DNA from: Ruegeria_C sp041537925 | Lineage (GTDB): Bacteria > Pseudomonadota > Alphaproteobacteria > Rhodobacterales > Rhodobacteraceae | Direction of reading: 5' to 3' | NCBI RefSeq assembly: GCF_041537925.1 | Contig: NZ_JBGOSH010000018.1 | Location: 22,596-86,595 of the forward strand | Length of the DNA: 64,000 nucleotides | Shown here: piece after piece, positions 54,363 to 63,942 of the stretch | Position numbering within the stretch: position 1 is the first letter of the stretch | Layout: each line of letters begins with the position of its first letter | Notes under the pieces: model-generated | Seen by the model: only the letters and a program-made list of their open reading frames with translations | Database searches by the model: none | What the model was told of the DNA's origin: nothing | Made by a program: the position numbers and the translations under genes

Positions 54363-55361
54363 TCAGAAGATCGACTTGAAGTCGTCGACGTTCGAGCTGT
54401 CGTAGGTGAACGGATCGGACATCGCGGCCGACCCTGTGTCGTCCAGCGTCGCTTCACCCATACGCCCCATCGGAACCGAAGACCCCGCATCGGTCGCGGC
54501 CCCTTCATGTATGCTGTAGGCGAGCATGATTGCCGCATATCCAAGGTCGATCGGATTCCAGATCGCGAAGCTCTTCGTAGCACCTGACTCGACGCAGCCG
54601 GCCATTTCTGACGGTAGACCAAGACCGGTCACATTGATTTCGCCGATTTTACCTGCGTCGGTGACTGCCTGGCATGACGCCAAAATACCCACGGTAGTCG
54701 GAGCAATAATTGCTTTAAGATCGGGATATGTCGCCATCAGGCCCTGTGCTTCTCGATAGGACTTATCCGACAGGTCATCTCCGTAGACCGTCGAGACCAG
54801 ATTAACGCCCGGGTAATTCGGCAGTACTTCTTTTGCAGCCTCAATCCATGCGTTCTGATTGGTCGCGGTTGCGGACGCCGACAGGATTGCAACATCGCCT
54901 CCATCGGGCATGTGATCCGCGGCCAGTTTGATGATCGTGTTGCCGATCAGTTCGGTTGACGATGGGTTCAAGTGCAATGCCCGGCCCTCGGGTGAAACTC
55001 CCGAGTCCCAAGATACAACGGTTATGCCGCGGCTCATCGCTTTTTTCAGAGCGGGCACCAATGCATCGGGATCGTTGGCCGAGATCGCAATGGCGTCGAC
55101 GCCCTGTGCAATCAGCGAGTTAATAACCTCTATCTGACCTTCGGCGGTGGTATCAGTCGGACCAGTGTAGATGATCTCGACATTCCCAAGTTCCGCTGCC
55201 GCTTCTTCGGCGCCCTTGGCGGCAGCTTCAAAGAACCCGATGCCAAGAGCCTTAACTACGAGCGCGATACGCAAGTTATCCTCGGCAAACGCTGGGGTGC
55301 TGGTTAGGCTCATGGCAAGTCCGAGACCTGCGACCAGTTTACTGAAATTGCGACGGTGCAT
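54363..55361 (-). CDS. rhaS: Rhamnose ABC transporter substrate-binding protein RhaS
   Basis: About 332 residues from Met55361 (MHRRNFSKLVAG), after GGGAGGAAA. The signal peptide ends near STPAFA. The periplasmic-binding fold of the RbsB/RhaS family follows: IVVKALGIGFFEAAAKGAEEA, IAISANDPDALVPALKKA, WDSGVSPEGRALHLNPSS. It binds rhamnose in the periplasm and delivers it to RhaPQ-RhaT. The gene comes right after rhaR. Confidence 0.9.
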   Translation of the reverse strand: MHRRNFSKLVAGLGLAMSLTSTPAFAEDNLRIALVVKALGIGFFEAAAKGAEEAAAELGNVEIIYTGPTDTTAEGQIEVINSLIAQGVDAIAISANDPDALVPALKKAMSRGITVVSWDSGVSPEGRALHLNPSSTELIGNTIIKLAADHMPDGGDVAILSASATATNQNAWIEAAKEVLPNYPGVNLVSTVYGDDLSDKSYREAQGLMATYPDLKAIIAPTTVGILASCQAVTDAGKIGEINVTGLGLPSEMAGCVESGATKSFAIWNPIDLGYAAIMLAYSIHEGAATDAGSSVPMGRMGEATLDDTGSAAMSDPFTYDSSNVDDFKSIF

Positions 55362-55404
55362 TGCATTTCCTCCCATAGTCACAACATTTATTGACGCGCT
55401 GACC

Positions 55405-56211
55405 CTAAGAAGCCGCTGCGTCTTCCTCCTGAGCGGCGCCGGATTCAGCGACGATCAAATTCACATCAGCAGCCTCAAGCATGGTGGCTGCAGTGTCCGA
55501 GATACGCTCGTCGGTGATCACAGTTGTGATCCGTTTCAACGGGCACAGTACGAGACTGGACCGGTTCTCAAACTTGGAGCTGTCGACAAGGACAATGAGT
55601 TCGTCCGCCTGACCGATCAGTTTCTCCTCTGCCTGGATCAGAAGCGGGTCTGCCTCCATAAGACCAAGTGGTCCCAGTCCTTGCGCCCCCATAAAAACGC
55701 GTCGCGCGTAGAAGTTGCGCGTCACATCGTTTTCGAAGGGGGAAAGAATGATGCTTTGCTCACGATAGATCACACCGCCTGACAGCATTACGGTATTCTT
55801 TGAGTGTTTGAGCAGATGCTCGGCAATCGGGAACGAGTTCGTAAAAACCTGCATCCGACGCGATGCTAACGGATGCACCATCTGAAAAGTGGTGGTGCCG
55901 CCATTGATGATGATCGATTCACCATCATTGCAAAGTTCTACGGCCGCACGTGCGATAGCCTGCTTTTCACGCGTCCGCATAGTTTCGTTAATTGCAAAGG
56001 GTCGTCCTGCAAGCCCCACAAACTGCGGCGGGTTGAGTGCTTCGGCTCCACCCCTTACCCTCTTTAGTTTGCGCTCTGCGTCGAGTGTGGCGATGTCACG
56101 ACGTATGGTCGCCTCTGACGCGTCTGTCAGATTGCACAGATCCGTAACAGTAACGACTGGACGGTCCTGAACCGCAGAGAGAATAACTCTATGACGCTCT
56201 TTTTCGTGCAT
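55405..56211 (-). CDS. rhaR: DeoR-family repressor RhaR
   Basis: 268 residues. The DeoR helix-turn-helix is at about 5-60 (ILSAVQDRPVVTVTDLCNLTDASEATIRRDIATLDAE, KRVRGGAEA). The C-terminal sugar-phosphate-binding DeoR effector domain has VTVVNGGTTTFQM-like IIINGGTTTFQM and MGAQGLGPLGLMEADPLLIQAE. GGGAGGCG precedes the start. In Rhizobium the DeoR-type RhaR represses both rha arms. The divergent intergenic region holds CAATCA/TGATTG half-sites that could be its operators. Confidence 0.9.
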   Translation of the reverse strand: MHEKERHRVILSAVQDRPVVTVTDLCNLTDASEATIRRDIATLDAERKLKRVRGGAEALNPPQFVGLAGRPFAINETMRTREKQAIARAAVELCNDGESIIINGGTTTFQMVHPLASRRMQVFTNSFPIAEHLLKHSKNTVMLSGGVIYREQSIILSPFENDVTRNFYARRVFMGAQGLGPLGLMEADPLLIQAEEKLIGQADELIVLVDSSKFENRSSLVLCPLKRITTVITDERISDTAATMLEAADVNLIVAESGAAQEEDAAAS

Positions 56212-56255
56212 TTACGCCTCCCTTGATCGTCAAGACTGCGCAGATTCGACACTTC

Positions 56256-56328
56256 TGTCAATCAAAAACAATCAGATGCGATCACTCTGCGGCGCAGCAT
56301 GATTGATATTGACTGTTTGTGATTGACA
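56256..56328. promoter_or_regulatory. Candidate RhaR operator cluster
   Basis: In the rhaR-rhaD intergenic region a 9-bp inverted repeat, TGTCAATCA (56256-56264) and TGATTGACA (56320-56328), flanks a smaller one, CAATCA (56269-56274) and TGATTG (56300-56305). Four related half-sites, symmetric about the centre, fit cooperative DeoR-type binding controlling both directions. Confidence 0.6.
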
Positions 56329-56398
56329 ATTCTGAGCAGCCTTTTCAGGATGTACCCTAAGTCTAATTCAGGCGCGCGCCGCCGACCCGGAGGTCAAC

Positions 56399-58501
56399 AT
56401 GTTGAAACCTGAAGATAAATCGCTTCTGGATAATCGTTGGGATGAAGCTTCTGTCGCTGGAATGAGCGAATCAGAACTGCTGCTATACCGTTCGAATATC
56501 CTTGGCGCAGACAAGCGTGTGACAAATTATGGCGGAGGCAACACTTCGGCAAAGGTCATTGAATCCGATCCCCTGACCGGCAAAGACGTTGAGGTGCTAT
56601 GGGTCAAGGGGTCCGGAGGCGACATTGGCTCAATTAAGATAGACGGGTTCGCGACGCTCTACATGGAAAGATTGAACGCACTGAAAAATCTGTATCGCGG
56701 TGTGGAATTCGAAGACGAAATGGTTGGCTACCTGCCGCATTGCACTTTCAAACTGAATCCGCGCGCCGCATCCATCGACACACCGTTGCATGCCTATGTA
56801 CCACGTAAGCACGTGGATCATGTCCATGCCGACGCCATCATCGCAATTGCAGCTTCGAAAATCTCAAAGGAACTGACGCAACAGGTATTCGGCAACAAAA
56901 TCGGTTGGTTGCCGTGGAAGCGACCCGGTTACGAATTGGGTTTGTGGCTTGAAGAGTTTTGCTTGGAAAACCCGGATGCAGACGGAGTGGTATTGGAAAG
57001 CCATGGGCTGTTTACCTGGGGTGACACCTCGAAATCCTGCTATGACATTACAATTGAAGTCATTAACGCTGCCACCCAATGGCTCGCCGAGATGACAACT
57101 GGTGTCGCACCGTTCGGTGGCCCTCGTTACCAGAGCCTTAAGCCTGAAGATCGGCGCGCCGTTGCCGCACAGCTGATGCCTGCGATCCGCGGACTTGTCT
57201 CAAGCAATCAGCATATGATTGGTCATTTCAATGACAGTGATGCGGTAATGGAGTTCGTCAATGCCAAGGGTATGGCACCGCTTGCCGAACTCGGAACATC
57301 CTGCCCTGATCACTTCTTGCGAACGAAAATCCGTCCTCTGGTGATCAATTTCGACCCAACGAAAAGTAATATTGATGAGGTGCTTGAAGGTTTGCCCGCC
57401 CAGGTCGCGGTATATCGCGACGACTACACCGCCTACTACAAGCGCTGTAAGCATGACGATAGCCCAGCACTGCGTGATCCTAACGCCGTAGTCTACCTGG
57501 TGCCTGGGGTTGGTATGATCACCTTTGCCAAGGACAAGGCCACGGCACGTATATCCGGCGAGTTCTACATCAACGCCATCAATGTGATGCGCGGAGCCTC
57601 CTTGGTCAGCGAATATGTCGGTTTGCCAGAGCAAGAAGCCTTCGACATCGAGTATTGGCTTTTGGAAGAGGCCAAGCTGCAGCGCATGCCAAAGCCAAAA
57701 TCGCTTGCAGGCCGGGTTGCATTGGTCACCGGTGGGGCTGGTGGGATCGGTGCAGCGACGGCTGAACGTTATCTTTCTGAAGGCGCTTGTGTTGTCCTCG
57801 CGGATATAAATGCCGACGGCCTTGCCGCTACCCAAACAGCGCTCGCGGCAAAGTACGGTGCCGACGTAATGCGCAGCGTGACCATGGATGTTACCAATGA
57901 AGAAACTGTGGCACGTTCATTCAACGAAGCCGCCTGCGAGTTCGGCGGAGTTGATATCCTCGTATCTAATGCGGGTATTGCGTCCTCGGCTCCGATTGAG
58001 GAAACGTCACTGGCTCTTTGGAGTAAGAGTATGGATATCCTCAGCACGGGATACTTTCTTGTCAGTCGCGAGGCTTTCAAGTTGCTCCGGCTGCAGGGCT
58101 TGGGCGGCTCCATAGTATTTGTTGCCTCCAAGAATGGGCTGGCGGCCTCACTCAACGCCTCGGCATACTGCACGGCCAAAGCCTCCGAAATCCATCTTGC
58201 GCGGTGTCTGGCGCTGGAAGGGGCTGAGGCGGGTATCCGAGTGAACGTCGTCAACCCCGATGCAGTTCTGCGTGGATCCAAAATCTGGGAGGGTGACTGG
58301 CTAGATCAGCGCGCTTCTACCTACGGAACAAACAAGGAAGGGCTGGAGGAAATGTATCGCCAGCGATCGATGCTTAAACGTTCGGTCCTGCCGGAAGATA
58401 TTGCCGAGGCCTGTTATTTCTTCGCGGCTGAAACCTCGGCAAAATCCACGGGCAACATATTGAACGTGGATGCAGGAAACGTTCAGGCTTTCACTCGTTG
58501 A
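56399..58501 (+). CDS. rhaD: Bifunctional rhamnulose-1-phosphate aldolase / lactaldehyde dehydrogenase
   Basis: 700 residues, two fused enzymes. Residues 1-400 are a class II aldolase (NYGGGNTSAK, then HVDHVHADAIIAIAA zinc His residues, SHGLFTWGD). Residues about 430-700 are a short-chain dehydrogenase: cofactor loop VTGGAGGIGAA, NAGIASS, catalytic Tyr590 and Lys594 in YCTAK. The fused form is typical of alphaproteobacterial and Bacillus rha loci. It splits L-rhamnulose-1-phosphate to DHAP and lactaldehyde and oxidises the latter. GGAGG precedes the ATG. It opens the divergent arm. Confidence 0.93.
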   Translation: MLKPEDKSLLDNRWDEASVAGMSESELLLYRSNILGADKRVTNYGGGNTSAKVIESDPLTGKDVEVLWVKGSGGDIGSIKIDGFATLYMERLNALKNLYRGVEFEDEMVGYLPHCTFKLNPRAASIDTPLHAYVPRKHVDHVHADAIIAIAASKISKELTQQVFGNKIGWLPWKRPGYELGLWLEEFCLENPDADGVVLESHGLFTWGDTSKSCYDITIEVINAATQWLAEMTTGVAPFGGPRYQSLKPEDRRAVAAQLMPAIRGLVSSNQHMIGHFNDSDAVMEFVNAKGMAPLAELGTSCPDHFLRTKIRPLVINFDPTKSNIDEVLEGLPAQVAVYRDDYTAYYKRCKHDDSPALRDPNAVVYLVPGVGMITFAKDKATARISGEFYINAINVMRGASLVSEYVGLPEQEAFDIEYWLLEEAKLQRMPKPKSLAGRVALVTGGAGGIGAATAERYLSEGACVVLADINADGLAATQTALAAKYGADVMRSVTMDVTNEETVARSFNEAACEFGGVDILVSNAGIASSAPIEETSLALWSKSMDILSTGYFLVSREAFKLLRLQGLGGSIVFVASKNGLAASLNASAYCTAKASEIHLARCLALEGAEAGIRVNVVNPDAVLRGSKIWEGDWLDQRASTYGTNKEGLEEMYRQRSMLKRSVLPEDIAEACYFFAAETSAKSTGNILNVDAGNVQAFTR

Positions 58502-58523
58502 GGTTATACGAAGGAGCGAAGTT

Positions 58524-59765
58524 ATGAGCATCTATGATAACGCGAGGCAACAGTTCGCAGATTGGGGCGTCGACACCGAAGCCGCCATCGAGCAGCTAAA
58601 GACCATCCCGATTTCCATGCATTGCTGGCAGGGAGATGACGTTGTTGGTTTCGAAAAGAAATCGGGCAGCTCAGGCGGCGGGATCCAGGCCACAGGTAAT
58701 CACCCAGGCCGAGCGCGCACGCCGGACGAACTACGGGCTGATCTGCAATTTGCTTACTCGCAGATTCCGGGGGTGCACCGTCTCAACCTTCACGCGATGT
58801 ACCTGGACACTGATGAAACACCCGATCGCGATCAAATCGAGTACCGCCACTTCGCCTCTTGGGTCGATTGGGCCAATGAGCAAAACATCGGGTTGGATTT
58901 CAATCCCACCTTCTTTGCCCACGAGAAAGCTGACGACAATCTAACCCTCGCGCACCCTGATCAAGGCATCCGCGACTTCTGGATTGAGCATGGCAAACGC
59001 ACACGCGATATTGCAGCGCAATTCGGTGCTGCGCAGGGCAATGCATGCATCAACAACATTTGGGTTCCTGATGGCATGAAAGACCACCCGATCGACCGGA
59101 TGGCGCCCAGAAAGCGGCTTGAGAACTCGCTGGACGCGATGTTGTCGGAACAGCTCGACTCCCGGCATCTTCTGGACGCTGTAGAAAGCAAATTGTTCGG
59201 CATTGGGGTCGAGGCTTACACGGTTGGCAGCCATGAATTCTATCTGGGCTTTGCGACGCGGAAGGGAACGCTTCTTTGCCTCGACATGGGGCATTTTCAC
59301 CCGACCGAAAACATCGCCGACAAGCTAAGTTCTGTTGCCCTGTCAGTGGGCGAAATCCTGCTTCACGTCTCTCGCCCGATGCGCTGGGACAGCGATCACG
59401 TTATCTTGCTCGATGACTCCATTCTTGCCATGGCGCAGGAACTGGTTGCATGCGATCTACTTGGCCGCACTCATATCGGGCTTGATTTCTTCGATGCCAC
59501 GATCAGCCGAACTGCCGCATGGGTCATCGGAACACGCAATATGCAGAAGGCTCTGTTGCGCGCACTTCTTCTTCCTTTGGATCAATTGAGGACCGCAGAA
59601 ATCTCGCTGGACTTCACAACGCGCTTCATGATGACAGAAGAGATTAAGGATCTGCCCTTCAATGCGGTCTGGGCCGAGTACTGCGAACGGATGGATGCCA
59701 AGTGCGGGAAAGCCTTGCTTAGGGAACTCGACAGTTTCCAAAGCAAAGTTTCGGTGCGAGGATAG
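58524..59765 (+). CDS. rhaI: L-rhamnose isomerase
   Basis: 413 residues from Met58524 (MSIYDNARQQFADWG), with AAGGAG upstream; the longer frame overlaps rhaD. It is a xylose-isomerase-like TIM barrel with metal ligands in LHAMYLDTDE, IWVPDG, LCLDMGHFHPTENI and LLHVSRPMRWDSDHV. It interconverts L-rhamnose and L-rhamnulose, the first step before RhaK. It follows rhaD by 22 bases and belongs to the same transcript. Confidence 0.92.
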   Translation: MSIYDNARQQFADWGVDTEAAIEQLKTIPISMHCWQGDDVVGFEKKSGSSGGGIQATGNHPGRARTPDELRADLQFAYSQIPGVHRLNLHAMYLDTDETPDRDQIEYRHFASWVDWANEQNIGLDFNPTFFAHEKADDNLTLAHPDQGIRDFWIEHGKRTRDIAAQFGAAQGNACINNIWVPDGMKDHPIDRMAPRKRLENSLDAMLSEQLDSRHLLDAVESKLFGIGVEAYTVGSHEFYLGFATRKGTLLCLDMGHFHPTENIADKLSSVALSVGEILLHVSRPMRWDSDHVILLDDSILAMAQELVACDLLGRTHIGLDFFDATISRTAAWVIGTRNMQKALLRALLLPLDQLRTAEISLDFTTRFMMTEEIKDLPFNAVWAEYCERMDAKCGKALLRELDSFQSKVSVRG

Positions 59766-59919
59766 AGGAGTTGGAAACGGGAAGCAGACGTTCTTAGCGT
59801 TGAGGTCGAGCGGCAGGAATGGGCATCCTAGATCCAACGGCCGGTTTGGGCCGATATTGCCAAACTCCTAAAGCAATGCATTTGCATGCCGCATTACTCT
59901 CACAATTTTCACGCGGATA

Positions 59920-61788
59920 TCAATCAATGCTAGCAAACAGCGCCGGGTCCGAGAAGGGCACATAATAGCCAGTGGCTGAAACTAAAGCGGTCTTTCCCTC
60001 CCAAACGCCGTCCGGCAGATCGAAGTGAACTTCTGTACGCTCGCCATAGCCAAGGATCAGCTCTTGGCCATCCATTTCTGCCAGAACATCAGGCCAGACT
60101 GCCGGGTATGCGGTTTCACCCCCCTTGTCGTCGCGCAAGATCAGCGTAATCTGGTCAAGATGGGCTAGTTCATGCTCTTTTTCGCGGATCTCAAGCCGCC
60201 CTTCGAAGTGGCGCAGCTCAAGCTCTTCCGTCCGTTTTTTGCCCGGGCTCGTTGCGCCGAAAAGGAAGTGGTTCTCCTCAACCCAGATTTCGCCATCGGA
60301 ATGATAGGTATAAATGTAGGGGCAACTACCGATGCCACCGCCGGCAAAAAGTATGAAATTGTTCGGGTCGTGCTGGCGGAAATCGTATGTCTTGCCGTCA
60401 ATTTCCAATCCCCGGATCGCCCAGGCTGGGCCGTATTCGAACCTTTCCACTAAATTCGGTATGCGACCGGTTGGAAGATCTTCTGCGTTGAGAGCAAACA
60501 GCGCGTTCCCGGTTTCGGAAGGATGCACAAACATGATCGGTGTTTGACCAGATGACACCGCTTCATTGCGGATTGCTTCCCCATCTGCAAAATTGTCTCG
60601 ATACCCCGAAGCGATCCAGTCGAAGTATTCCGGTATCAGCGGCATTTCGATACGCACAGGTATGATAAGTTTTTCGCCCGACGCAAGAACGCCCGGGGGC
60701 CACAGGCGTTTCTCGACTGGTGTTGCCGCTTCCAGCAAAGTCTGTGTTTCTGCGTGCCGGCGGAGTGTCATTTCGCCGGTTTCCGCGATGGTGAATGCAC
60801 CCACGTCTATCGGCTGATCGCCGACATTTTCAAGAACGGCCACCAGCAGGTCCGCGCTGCGCGTATGGGCAGTGAAGGACCAACCATAATGAACCCCTGG
60901 CTCACCGGTGACGAGGGCATAGTTCTCGGGAAGCCCGTTGCGCGCGACATAGCGCAGCGCCTCCAGCGTGCGGTGTTCGATCCGCCGTCCATGATCGAAC
61001 CCAGCACCGGCATTGGCAAACTTCCCGCGGTCGGAGCGCTGACGCAAGCTGCTCATGTCTTTCGCATCATTTGAAATGTTGAGGGCCCGGCCCAAATAGG
61101 CATCATAGCGCGCTTCGTAGTTTTCCAGATCAGCTGAATTCAGAGACCTCCAGAGCGTTGGAGCTGTCATCCGCTGTCCTTGTTCAACCCATCTCATTGA
61201 TTCCGATGAGCTGCCCCAAAAAGCCGCATAGCCCGCAGGTATGGCCCCGCGTATGAAGAGGGACTCGGCTGCGTCAAGATCGGGAATAAAAAGCAAACCT
61301 TGTCCGAAAACGTTCCAACCATCACCCTGCCTTAGTTCGGGAATCGCTCCAGCTTCGCCTTGCGAAACGGTGACGCCGACATCGACCTGGCGGGCGTAGT
61401 CCGCCAGGCTCATGCCAAAATCCCCACCCTCGAACCCGACCTTCCCCCAAAGATCGCTGCCCCAGATTTCCTGACCAAAACGATCTGTGAGAGTACGTAT
61501 TTCCTTGTGGATGGGATTGTTTACAATGGCCTGTTGACCACCGAGATATTTTTCCCATTCAGGTGACAGCTTGCCGTTGATGAGAAAGCTCTGACCGATA
61601 CCTCCCAACCGATAATACACAACCCGGAACTTGGGCTTCTGGTTGCTGTCCTTGTAGCAGACGACGGTCACGTCGCCCCCCACGTTCTTGACCACGGGGC
61701 TGCAATCTCCATAGGTGGTTATTTCTTGGGCTCTGACACCGTATGGCATAGCAAATACCGTAAGCATGATTGCTAGCGCCCGGATCAT
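59920..61788 (-). CDS. Unrecognised large exported protein with GDCSPVVKNVGGDV motif
   Basis: 622 residues. Signal peptide at about 1-20 (LAIMLTVFAMPYGVRA). A motif GDCSPVVKNVGGDVTV at 27-42 mirrors the C-terminus of the small membrane protein encoded just upstream. A catalytic-looking body follows, with several Trp/Asp-rich segments (GYAAFWGSSSESMRWVEQG, YGWSFTAHTRSADLLVAVLENVGD), ending with a beta-rich region. No family recognised. Its ATG overlaps the upstream stop (ATGA), so the two proteins are made together and probably interact. Likely periplasmic. Confidence 0.7.
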   Translation of the reverse strand: MIRALAIMLTVFAMPYGVRAQEITTYGDCSPVVKNVGGDVTVVCYKDSNQKPKFRVVYYRLGGIGQSFLINGKLSPEWEKYLGGQQAIVNNPIHKEIRTLTDRFGQEIWGSDLWGKVGFEGGDFGMSLADYARQVDVGVTVSQGEAGAIPELRQGDGWNVFGQGLLFIPDLDAAESLFIRGAIPAGYAAFWGSSSESMRWVEQGQRMTAPTLWRSLNSADLENYEARYDAYLGRALNISNDAKDMSSLRQRSDRGKFANAGAGFDHGRRIEHRTLEALRYVARNGLPENYALVTGEPGVHYGWSFTAHTRSADLLVAVLENVGDQPIDVGAFTIAETGEMTLRRHAETQTLLEAATPVEKRLWPPGVLASGEKLIIPVRIEMPLIPEYFDWIASGYRDNFADGEAIRNEAVSSGQTPIMFVHPSETGNALFALNAEDLPTGRIPNLVERFEYGPAWAIRGLEIDGKTYDFRQHDPNNFILFAGGGIGSCPYIYTYHSDGEIWVEENHFLFGATSPGKKRTEELELRHFEGRLEIREKEHELAHLDQITLILRDDKGGETAYPAVWPDVLAEMDGQELILGYGERTEVHFDLPDGVWEGKTALVSATGYYVPFSDPALFASID

Positions 61789-62057
61789 TGGTTGCCCGTT
61801 ATGTTCACATCGCCATCCGTATTTTGAACAACCGGGCTATTGTCGCCAGTTGTTGTGACACCCCCTTCTGCTGCGTTCTCTTGTTGCGGTGACGTTGAGC
61901 CACTCGATAAGAGGCCCGCCTTTTCGACCGCCGTAAGAAGTGCCGCTATTGCGGTCACAATTGCGGCAATTCCGGTAAGGATGCCCGGCACGGTCTTCCA
62001 AAAGGAAGTTTTCTCGGGCTTTTTCTCGCCTTCAGGTTCTAACGGCTGGTCTTGCAT
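61785..62057 (-). CDS. Small membrane protein with GDNSPVVQNTDGDV tail
   Basis: 90 residues: a charged N-terminus, a transmembrane helix at about 23-45 (VPGILTGIAAIVTAIAALLTAV), then a short periplasmic tail GDNSPVVQNTDGDVNITG at 71-88. I recall similar SFWKTVPGILTGIAAIVT proteins in many proteobacteria as hypotheticals. The tail motif is also in the large exported protein it is coupled to. It is probably an inner-membrane anchor or sensor for that partner. Confidence 0.65.
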   Translation of the reverse strand: MQDQPLEPEGEKKPEKTSFWKTVPGILTGIAAIVTAIAALLTAVEKAGLLSSGSTSPQQENAAEGGVTTTGDNSPVVQNTDGDVNITGNQ

Positions 62058-62288
62058 TCTAGATGGAATTCATCATTCCGTTGCCTCAAATTACGGCTAA
62101 GTTAAAGACGAGACAACTATAAGTTTGTTGCATTTTAGTGGCGGAAGTTTTTTGACCCAATTTCGCACCAAGTCGTCCTCGGCTTTTCCTGAATTCGGCA
62201 CCGTGAATGAGCGGCCGCTTTCAGGAACATGATCAATAGAATTCAAGTAGAGCCGAATGTCAGGTAAGGGCCGCGAGCGCGTGTAGTC

Positions 62289-63236
62289 TTAGATTGGAGG
62301 TGCTGCGCGCTCAGTGACCAACTGTCTGGCTACGACCCTTTCACGATGTATCATGTACAGCCCAGCACTGATGATGATGGCAATACCAATCAGGCTCAGC
62401 GTGTTCGGGAAGTCTTTGAAGACAAGATAGCCGAACAGGGTCGCTACCGGCAGTTCAAAGTACTGCAGAGGGGCCAATGTCGCTGAAGGCGCAAACGAAA
62501 GCGCATAGGTCATCATCATGTGGCTCACCGTCGCAAAAAAACCAGCTCCCAGAAGCCACAACAACGCGATGTCTGTCGGCCAAACGGGATCGAACAGCTC
62601 GGAGCCGGAACCTTGCGCAACTAATAAGGTTGGAATGCAAAACAGACTGGCAATCAGGCCAGTGTGGAATTGCAGAGCCACGGGGTGCATGCGACGCGAC
62701 AATCCGCGCGTCACAAGAATGTAGAAAGCGAAGGCTACTGCCGTACCAAGCGGAAGTATTGCAACTGCGCCAAAGGCCGCGAAACTGGGCTGGATGACGA
62801 ACAATACCCCAACAAACCCTACAAGAGCCGCCCCGACACGACGGGGGCCGACATCTTCACCAAGATAAAACTTGCCGACCAACAAGACAATGAACGGCGC
62901 CACAAATACGATTGCCAATGCATCGGCAAGCGGCATCACACGGATTGCCGCAATGAAGCAAAAGGTTGCGAACAGCAAAAGTAATGAGCGAAACACGAGC
63001 ACCACCAATTGACCTTCTGCCACACGCAATGACAGTCCCATTATCCAGATGAACGGTGCCATCAACGCGCACTGCACGATAAAGCGAGCAGCCGTAATCT
63101 GCCCAACAGGCACACTGGCCGATGCGAGTTTCGCCGCAACATCCAGCAAAGGGGCAGTCAGGCAAAATCCAAGCATCAGCGCAACGCCTGAAAGGACGCG
63201 ATCCGTAGATTGATGTATGGAATCAGCAGATGTCAT
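62289..63236 (-). CDS. EamA/DMT-family transporter
   Basis: About 315 residues with ten predicted transmembrane helices in two EamA repeats (ITAARFIVQCALMAPFIW in the first; ATLAPLQYFELPVATLFGYLVFKDFP in the second). Met63236 (MTSADSIHQ) is the preferred start, though the ribosome-binding site is weak. Substrates of this family include amino acids, nucleosides and metabolites for export. It is not obviously linked to its neighbours. The 230 bases upstream of the 62057 gene hold no gene. Confidence 0.82.
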   Translation of the reverse strand: MTSADSIHQSTDRVLSGVALMLGFCLTAPLLDVAAKLASASVPVGQITAARFIVQCALMAPFIWIMGLSLRVAEGQLVVLVFRSLLLLFATFCFIAAIRVMPLADALAIVFVAPFIVLLVGKFYLGEDVGPRRVGAALVGFVGVLFVIQPSFAAFGAVAILPLGTAVAFAFYILVTRGLSRRMHPVALQFHTGLIASLFCIPTLLVAQGSGSELFDPVWPTDIALLWLLGAGFFATVSHMMMTYALSFAPSATLAPLQYFELPVATLFGYLVFKDFPNTLSLIGIAIIISAGLYMIHRERVVARQLVTERAAPPI

Positions 63237-63441
63237 CCCATCATGTAGAAATGTCGCCAAATGCGTGTCTGTTCTCTATGCGACCCCAGGCGAAAGTCCC
63301 GCAATCCGCGAGTTCGGGTTGAGTTAGAAATTGCGCCCGCAGCGAACGGCAGGTTCGACGGGCTGCACAGCAGCATCAGATGGCCGGGTTCAAGGTCGGC
63401 TCTGGGCCGTCCTTGAGATCTTCCAGCGTAGGGACAAGGCG

Positions 63442-63616
63442 GGCATTGCCAAGTTGTTTGCGTTCGATTGTGAAGCATCGGAAAAGGCAGGGTCATGCTG
63501 CCATTTCGGTGGTGTAAGCGGCCCAGAGGCTGAACGCATCGTTGCGGGCGTGGCGGTATGAGGTTGCGGTGAGTTGATAGCGGCGGGGACGGAATATCAG
63601 GTTGATCTGGTTAGGC
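63442..63616 (-). mobile_element. IS6-family remnant in inverse orientation to 25443-26288
   Basis: About 175 bp nearly identical to the right end of the IS6 element at 25443-26288, including the GGCATTGCCAAGTTGT end, and encoding HNQINLIFRPRRYQLTATSY. It is cut at 63616, where unrelated cyclase-like sequence begins. Confidence 0.8.
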
Positions 63617-63830
63617 CTTGGCAAAGCCCGGGTCGATCTCGGCGGCGCGCAAAAAAGGCATTGCGGGCCAGCAGATTGTCTTCTGTCGTGAACTTTTCCC
63701 AATGAACCATGCCCTTGAGGAACATGTCATAGGCCCGCAAGTCGCGCGTTGGAAGCCTTTCGACGCGGGCAAGTTCGGCCCGGCGCAGCCGGCCATTGGC
63801 GACCTCGACCGGTCCAATCACGCCGACAAC
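63611..63830 (-). pseudogene. TPR-containing adenylate-cyclase-type fragment
   Basis: The minus strand encodes IGPVEVANGRLRRAELARVERLP, then TRDLRAYDMFLKGMVHWEKFTTEDNLLARNAFF. After a one-base shift it continues RAAEIDPGFAKA, the start of TPR repeats. This matches the middle of class III cyclase/TPR proteins, but both ends are missing and the IS6 remnant truncates it. Confidence 0.55.
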
Positions 63831-63942
63831 ACGGGTTGCAAGATCGCTCCGTATCCCTGTCCGTGATCAGCACCTTTGGGCCTGATTAGAGTATTTGCAT
63901 AACGGAAGGTTTCTGGCTCATCTGAACCGTCAAGGAGTGAAG

